64,000 nucleotides of DNA, from positions 124,001 to 188,000 of the forward strand of contig NZ_JADPJH010000002.1 in NCBI RefSeq assembly GCF_023073315.1. The letters are read 5' to 3'. The notes under the pieces are model-generated. The model saw nothing but the letters and a program-made list of their open reading frames with translations. It did not search any database and was not told the origin of the DNA. Both the position numbers and the translations under genes were made by a program. The stretch comes from Bradyrhizobium sp. 1. GTDB taxonomy: Bacteria; Pseudomonadota; Alphaproteobacteria; Rhizobiales; Xanthobacteraceae. Within the stretch, counting starts at the first letter, position 1. Every line of letters starts with the position of its first letter. Below are positions 61,622-64,000 of the stretch, in pieces.

Positions 61622-61674
61622 TTCGTATCCAGGCTCCGACGCGCACCGTGCGCATTCCAAAGGAGCCGACAGAC

Positions 61675-62364
61675 ATGGATTCACTCACTGACGGCCTTGC
61701 CGCCGACGTTCTCCGTCGTCTCCATCAGGAAGCGGAAGCCGCTGATGCGCCGCTAGCACAGACCTTCACAAATGGGACGAGCAGCCGCGAGGAGATCATT
61801 GGCCGGATCATCGAGGCCGAAGGCCGCGACTTGAAGGGGCTCTACAACGGTTTCGCAGACAACTTCCTGAGCGTCTCGCCGCGGTTGGGACTCTTTCTCT
61901 ACATGTGCGTCCGCTCCTGCAAGGCGAAACGCATCGTCGAGTTCGGCTCCTCGATGGGGATTTCCGCGATCTACATGGCAGCAGCGCTGCGCGACATGGG
62001 CGGCGGCCGCCTGATCGGGAGCGATCTCGAACCCGGCAAGATTGAGCGGGCGCGGGCGAACGTCGCCGCAGCGGGGCTCGCCGATTTCGTCGAGTTTCGG
62101 CTCGGCGATGCGCGCGAAACCCTCAACTCCGACCTCGGCGGCGACATCGACATGGTGATGCTCGATGGCGCCTTCACGCTCTACCTTCCCATTCTCAAAT
62201 TGCTGGAGCCGCACCTGAAGCCCGGCGCGCTCATCGTCGGCGAGAACGCGTTCGAGGAAGCCTCAGGCTACATCGACTACGTCCGCGATCCCCGGAACGG
62301 TTATCTCTCGCTGTCGCTACCTTTCAATCCGGGGCGCGGCAACGAACTCACGATCAAGACCTGA
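61675..62364 (+). CDS. SAM-dependent O-methyltransferase family protein
   Basis: A 229-residue class I methyltransferase of the small O-methyltransferase (COMT/Methyltransf_24) type. The SAM motif is IVEFGSSMGISAIYMA (87-102). An acidic residue of motif II lies in LIGSDLEPGKIERARAN, and DMVMLDGAFTLYLPIL is motif IV. An AGGAG nine bases upstream supports ATG 61675 over an earlier in-frame start. It is followed 18 bases later by a siderophore-interacting-protein-like flavoprotein, and the two look co-transcribed. The substrate is unknown. Confidence 0.85.
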   Translation: MDSLTDGLAADVLRRLHQEAEAADAPLAQTFTNGTSSREEIIGRIIEAEGRDLKGLYNGFADNFLSVSPRLGLFLYMCVRSCKAKRIVEFGSSMGISAIYMAAALRDMGGGRLIGSDLEPGKIERARANVAAAGLADFVEFRLGDARETLNSDLGGDIDMVMLDGAFTLYLPILKLLEPHLKPGALIVGENAFEEASGYIDYVRDPRNGYLSLSLPFNPGRGNELTIKT

Positions 62365-62382
62365 TCATCCAGGAGCCAAGCC

Positions 62383-63138
62383 TTGAACGAACCCAGCCAG
62401 CAGCCGCAACTCTCTGAACGATCGCAGGCCGCGCAGGGACGCGTCACGCGGATGTTGCTGCGGTGGCTGATGCGCCCTGCGCGCGTCGCTGCCGTCGAAA
62501 CGCTCTCGCCGCGCTTTCGGCTCGCGGAGCTCGAAGGCGAAGCACTCAGGGAGGTCCCCTGGACCACCGGCCAGAAGATCCAGGTCGCGATGGGCGCGGG
62601 CCTGAGCGCGCGGACCTATACGCCGATGTCGTGGGACGCAGGCAGCGGCAAGACACGGCTGCTCGCATTCTCGCATGGCGATGGCCCCGGCAGCCGGTGG
62701 GCAAGCGGCTTGCGCGAAGGCGATATCTGCCAGTTCTTCGGTCCGCGCCGCTCGCTCGATCTTGCCGACTTGGATGCGCCTGTCATTCTGTTCGGCGATG
62801 AGACCTCGTTCGGCCTTGCGGCGGCGTTGCGCGAGTCTCTACGAGCAGGCGGTACGCTCCACATGTTCGAAGCCAGTGACGTCGTGGAGTCGCGGCAAGT
62901 GCTGCAGGCTATCAACCTCAGCGAGGCGAGATTGATCGCGCGCAGCGCCGACGATGTTCATCTCGCGACCATCGAAGCGGAATTGCTGCGGCTTGCTGCA
63001 AACGGAGCGCAGTTCGTCCTGACGGGCAAGGCATCCTCGATCCAGCGCATCAGCCGCGCGCTGAAAGCTGCGGGTGTCGCATCGTCACAGATCAAGGCAA
63101 AGGCCTATTGGGCACCGGGCAAGACTGGACTCGATTAG
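62383..63138 (+). CDS. siderophore-interacting protein-like FAD-binding reductase
   Basis: A 251-residue protein resembling the ViuB/YqjH siderophore-interacting family. RTYTP at 77-81 is the FAD-binding RxYT motif, HGDGPGSRWASGL (98-110) matches the family HGxxGPGxxWA signature, and the C-terminal segment ends in KAYWAPGKTG. These enzymes reduce ferric siderophores with NADPH. It begins at TTG with AGGAG seven bases upstream; the next ATG (62452) would remove 23 residues. Pairing with a methyltransferase rather than siderophore genes is unusual, so another reductive role is possible. Confidence 0.8.
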   Translation: MNEPSQQPQLSERSQAAQGRVTRMLLRWLMRPARVAAVETLSPRFRLAELEGEALREVPWTTGQKIQVAMGAGLSARTYTPMSWDAGSGKTRLLAFSHGDGPGSRWASGLREGDICQFFGPRRSLDLADLDAPVILFGDETSFGLAAALRESLRAGGTLHMFEASDVVESRQVLQAINLSEARLIARSADDVHLATIEAELLRLAANGAQFVLTGKASSIQRISRALKAAGVASSQIKAKAYWAPGKTGLD

Positions 63139-63343
63139 GCCTCGTCTCGCTCGGACAAGATGTCGCGCCCACTGCAGAATGAGACGGGTTGGTAAGTTTT
63201 GAGACGAGCAGGCATGACGGTCGCATCGACCTGCTAATTACGATCCAGGCGCAGAAAATCGCGAACCTGGCGCTGATCCCCGACTCGTGTCCCGGACACT
63301 CCCCGTTCGCAGAACAAGACACAGTCGGGAGATTCAGTCCGAG

Positions 63344-64000
63344 ATGACACGGTTTGGTCGCAGAGAGATCACGGACATCGTTCAGCAGCAGAGCGAGGGG
63401 TTTCGCCCCGACCGAAGGTCGCTGCTCACGTTCGGAGGCGGCGCCCTGCTCGCAGCCGCCGGGCTGCGGACTGCAAACGCGCAAGATTATCCCGCCCGGC
63501 CGGTGCAGGTGCTCGTGCCATTTGGCGGCGGCAGCGCCAGCGACGTCATCACGCGCATCCTGCTCAACCGCATGTCCACGACACTCGGGCAAGCTTTCGT
63601 CGTCGACAATCGCCCCGGCGCCGGCGGCAATATCGGCACCGCGGCCGCAGCGCATGCCGCGCCGGACGGCTACACGCTACTGATGAGCACCTCCGGCCCG
63701 CTGGCTGCGAACAAATCGCTGTACAAAGATCTCCCCTACGATCCGCTGAAGGACCTCGCCCCGATCGGGCTGTTCGCGACACTGCCGAACGTCATCGTGA
63801 TCAACTCGAAGCTGCCGCCGAAATCGCTGGCCGAGCTGATTGACTACGCCAAAGCGCACCCGCGGGAGCTGAATTACGGCACGGTCGGCGTCGGCTCGTC
63901 GCAACATCTGTCGGCCGCTTATTTCGAGCAGCTCACCGGCACCGAGCTCACGCACGTTCCCTACCGCAACATCGCCGCCTACACGCCTGATTTCATCGCG
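63344..64000 (+). CDS. Bug/TctC-type tripartite tricarboxylate transporter substrate-binding protein (5' part)
   Basis: The first 219 codons of a Bug-family periplasmic binding protein, open to the right edge. After an extended N-terminus, DRRSLLTFGGGALLAAAG is a twin-arginine-like signal, with cleavage near ANAQ. The mature protein starts DYPARPVQVLVPFGGGSASDVITR. VVDNRPGAGGNIGT and LNYGTVGVGSSQHLSAAYFE are hallmarks of the family. Such proteins bind carboxylates or amides. The native start might instead be further downstream, because the first 20 residues are atypical. The 205 bases before it hold no gene that I recognise. Confidence 0.85.
   Translation, partial: MTRFGRREITDIVQQQSEGFRPDRRSLLTFGGGALLAAAGLRTANAQDYPARPVQVLVPFGGGSASDVITRILLNRMSTTLGQAFVVDNRPGAGGNIGTAAAAHAAPDGYTLLMSTSGPLAANKSLYKDLPYDPLKDLAPIGLFATLPNVIVINSKLPPKSLAELIDYAKAHPRELNYGTVGVGSSQHLSAAYFEQLTGTELTHVPYRNIAAYTPDFIA

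Noticed and set aside
63199..63343. Short frame with weak resemblance to ScpA (DGRIDLLITIQAQKIANL)
   Set aside because: The match is short, without the rest of the protein or a ribosome binding site, and is probably chance.

Overview
The window looks like chromosomal DNA of an alphaproteobacterium, most likely Bradyrhizobium or a close relative. The evidence is the very high G+C, tightly overlapping ATGA gene junctions, many peptide and amide transport and catabolism operons, and two dispersed palindromic repeats of a type I associate with Bradyrhizobium. There are about 57 genes, two gene remnants and no RNA genes, CRISPR arrays or complete mobile elements that I can see. It is a catabolic region in which almost every operon takes up or breaks down small nitrogenous or furanic compounds.

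Layout. 1-645 is the end of an acetamidase/formamidase gene. 716-18641 holds three consecutive oligopeptide-type ABC importers. The first is headed by a C45-family autoproteolytic amidohydrolase and faces a GntR regulator that has two winged-helix domains. The second and third each have a good sigma-54 promoter upstream of the binding-protein gene. 18761-32397 is a hydantoin/N-carbamoyl amino acid region. It holds a cyclic hydantoinase operon (with an epimerase, an SDR and a flavin monooxygenase), a divergent hydantoin racemase, and a long operon with HyuA, HyuB, a class III aminotransferase, an acyl-CoA ligase, an N-carbamoyl-D-amino acid hydrolase and a flavin reductase-like protein. A MocR-type regulator (32814-34358) lies upstream.

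34406-39028 is a compact five-gene operon: SDR, aminotransferase, alpha/beta hydrolase, N-carbamoyl-L-amino acid hydrolase and flavin reductase. A FadR-type GntR gene lies just upstream. Next, on the other strand, comes an NMT1/THI5-type ABC importer operon (40039-44284) with a class II aldolase, then an FMN-dependent monooxygenase. This operon has the best sigma-54 promoter in the window. I read 34406-45605 as a nitrogen-controlled module for oxidative opening of an N-heterocycle; the substrate is unknown. A decayed family-3 binding-protein gene sits between two palindromic repeats at 45648-46537.

46548-60646 matches in content and order the furoate/HMF (5-hydroxymethylfurfural) catabolic cluster: hmfABCDE (three-subunit Mo hydroxylase, CoA ligase, enoyl-CoA hydratase-like protein), an MFS transporter, AraC and LysR regulators, and the UbiD/UbiX pair hmfF/hmfG. 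The GMC-type HMF oxidase gene hmfH appears to have been lost. A 30-codon tail of a GMC oxidoreductase remains between the transporter and an aldehyde dehydrogenase. HmfA carries a C-terminal CoxG-like domain. The right end has an AraC regulator, a small methyltransferase, a siderophore-interacting-protein-like flavoprotein and the start of a Bug/TctC binding protein.

Functional names come from recognising family motifs by eye. Substrates of the transporters and of most enzymes are inferences from context.
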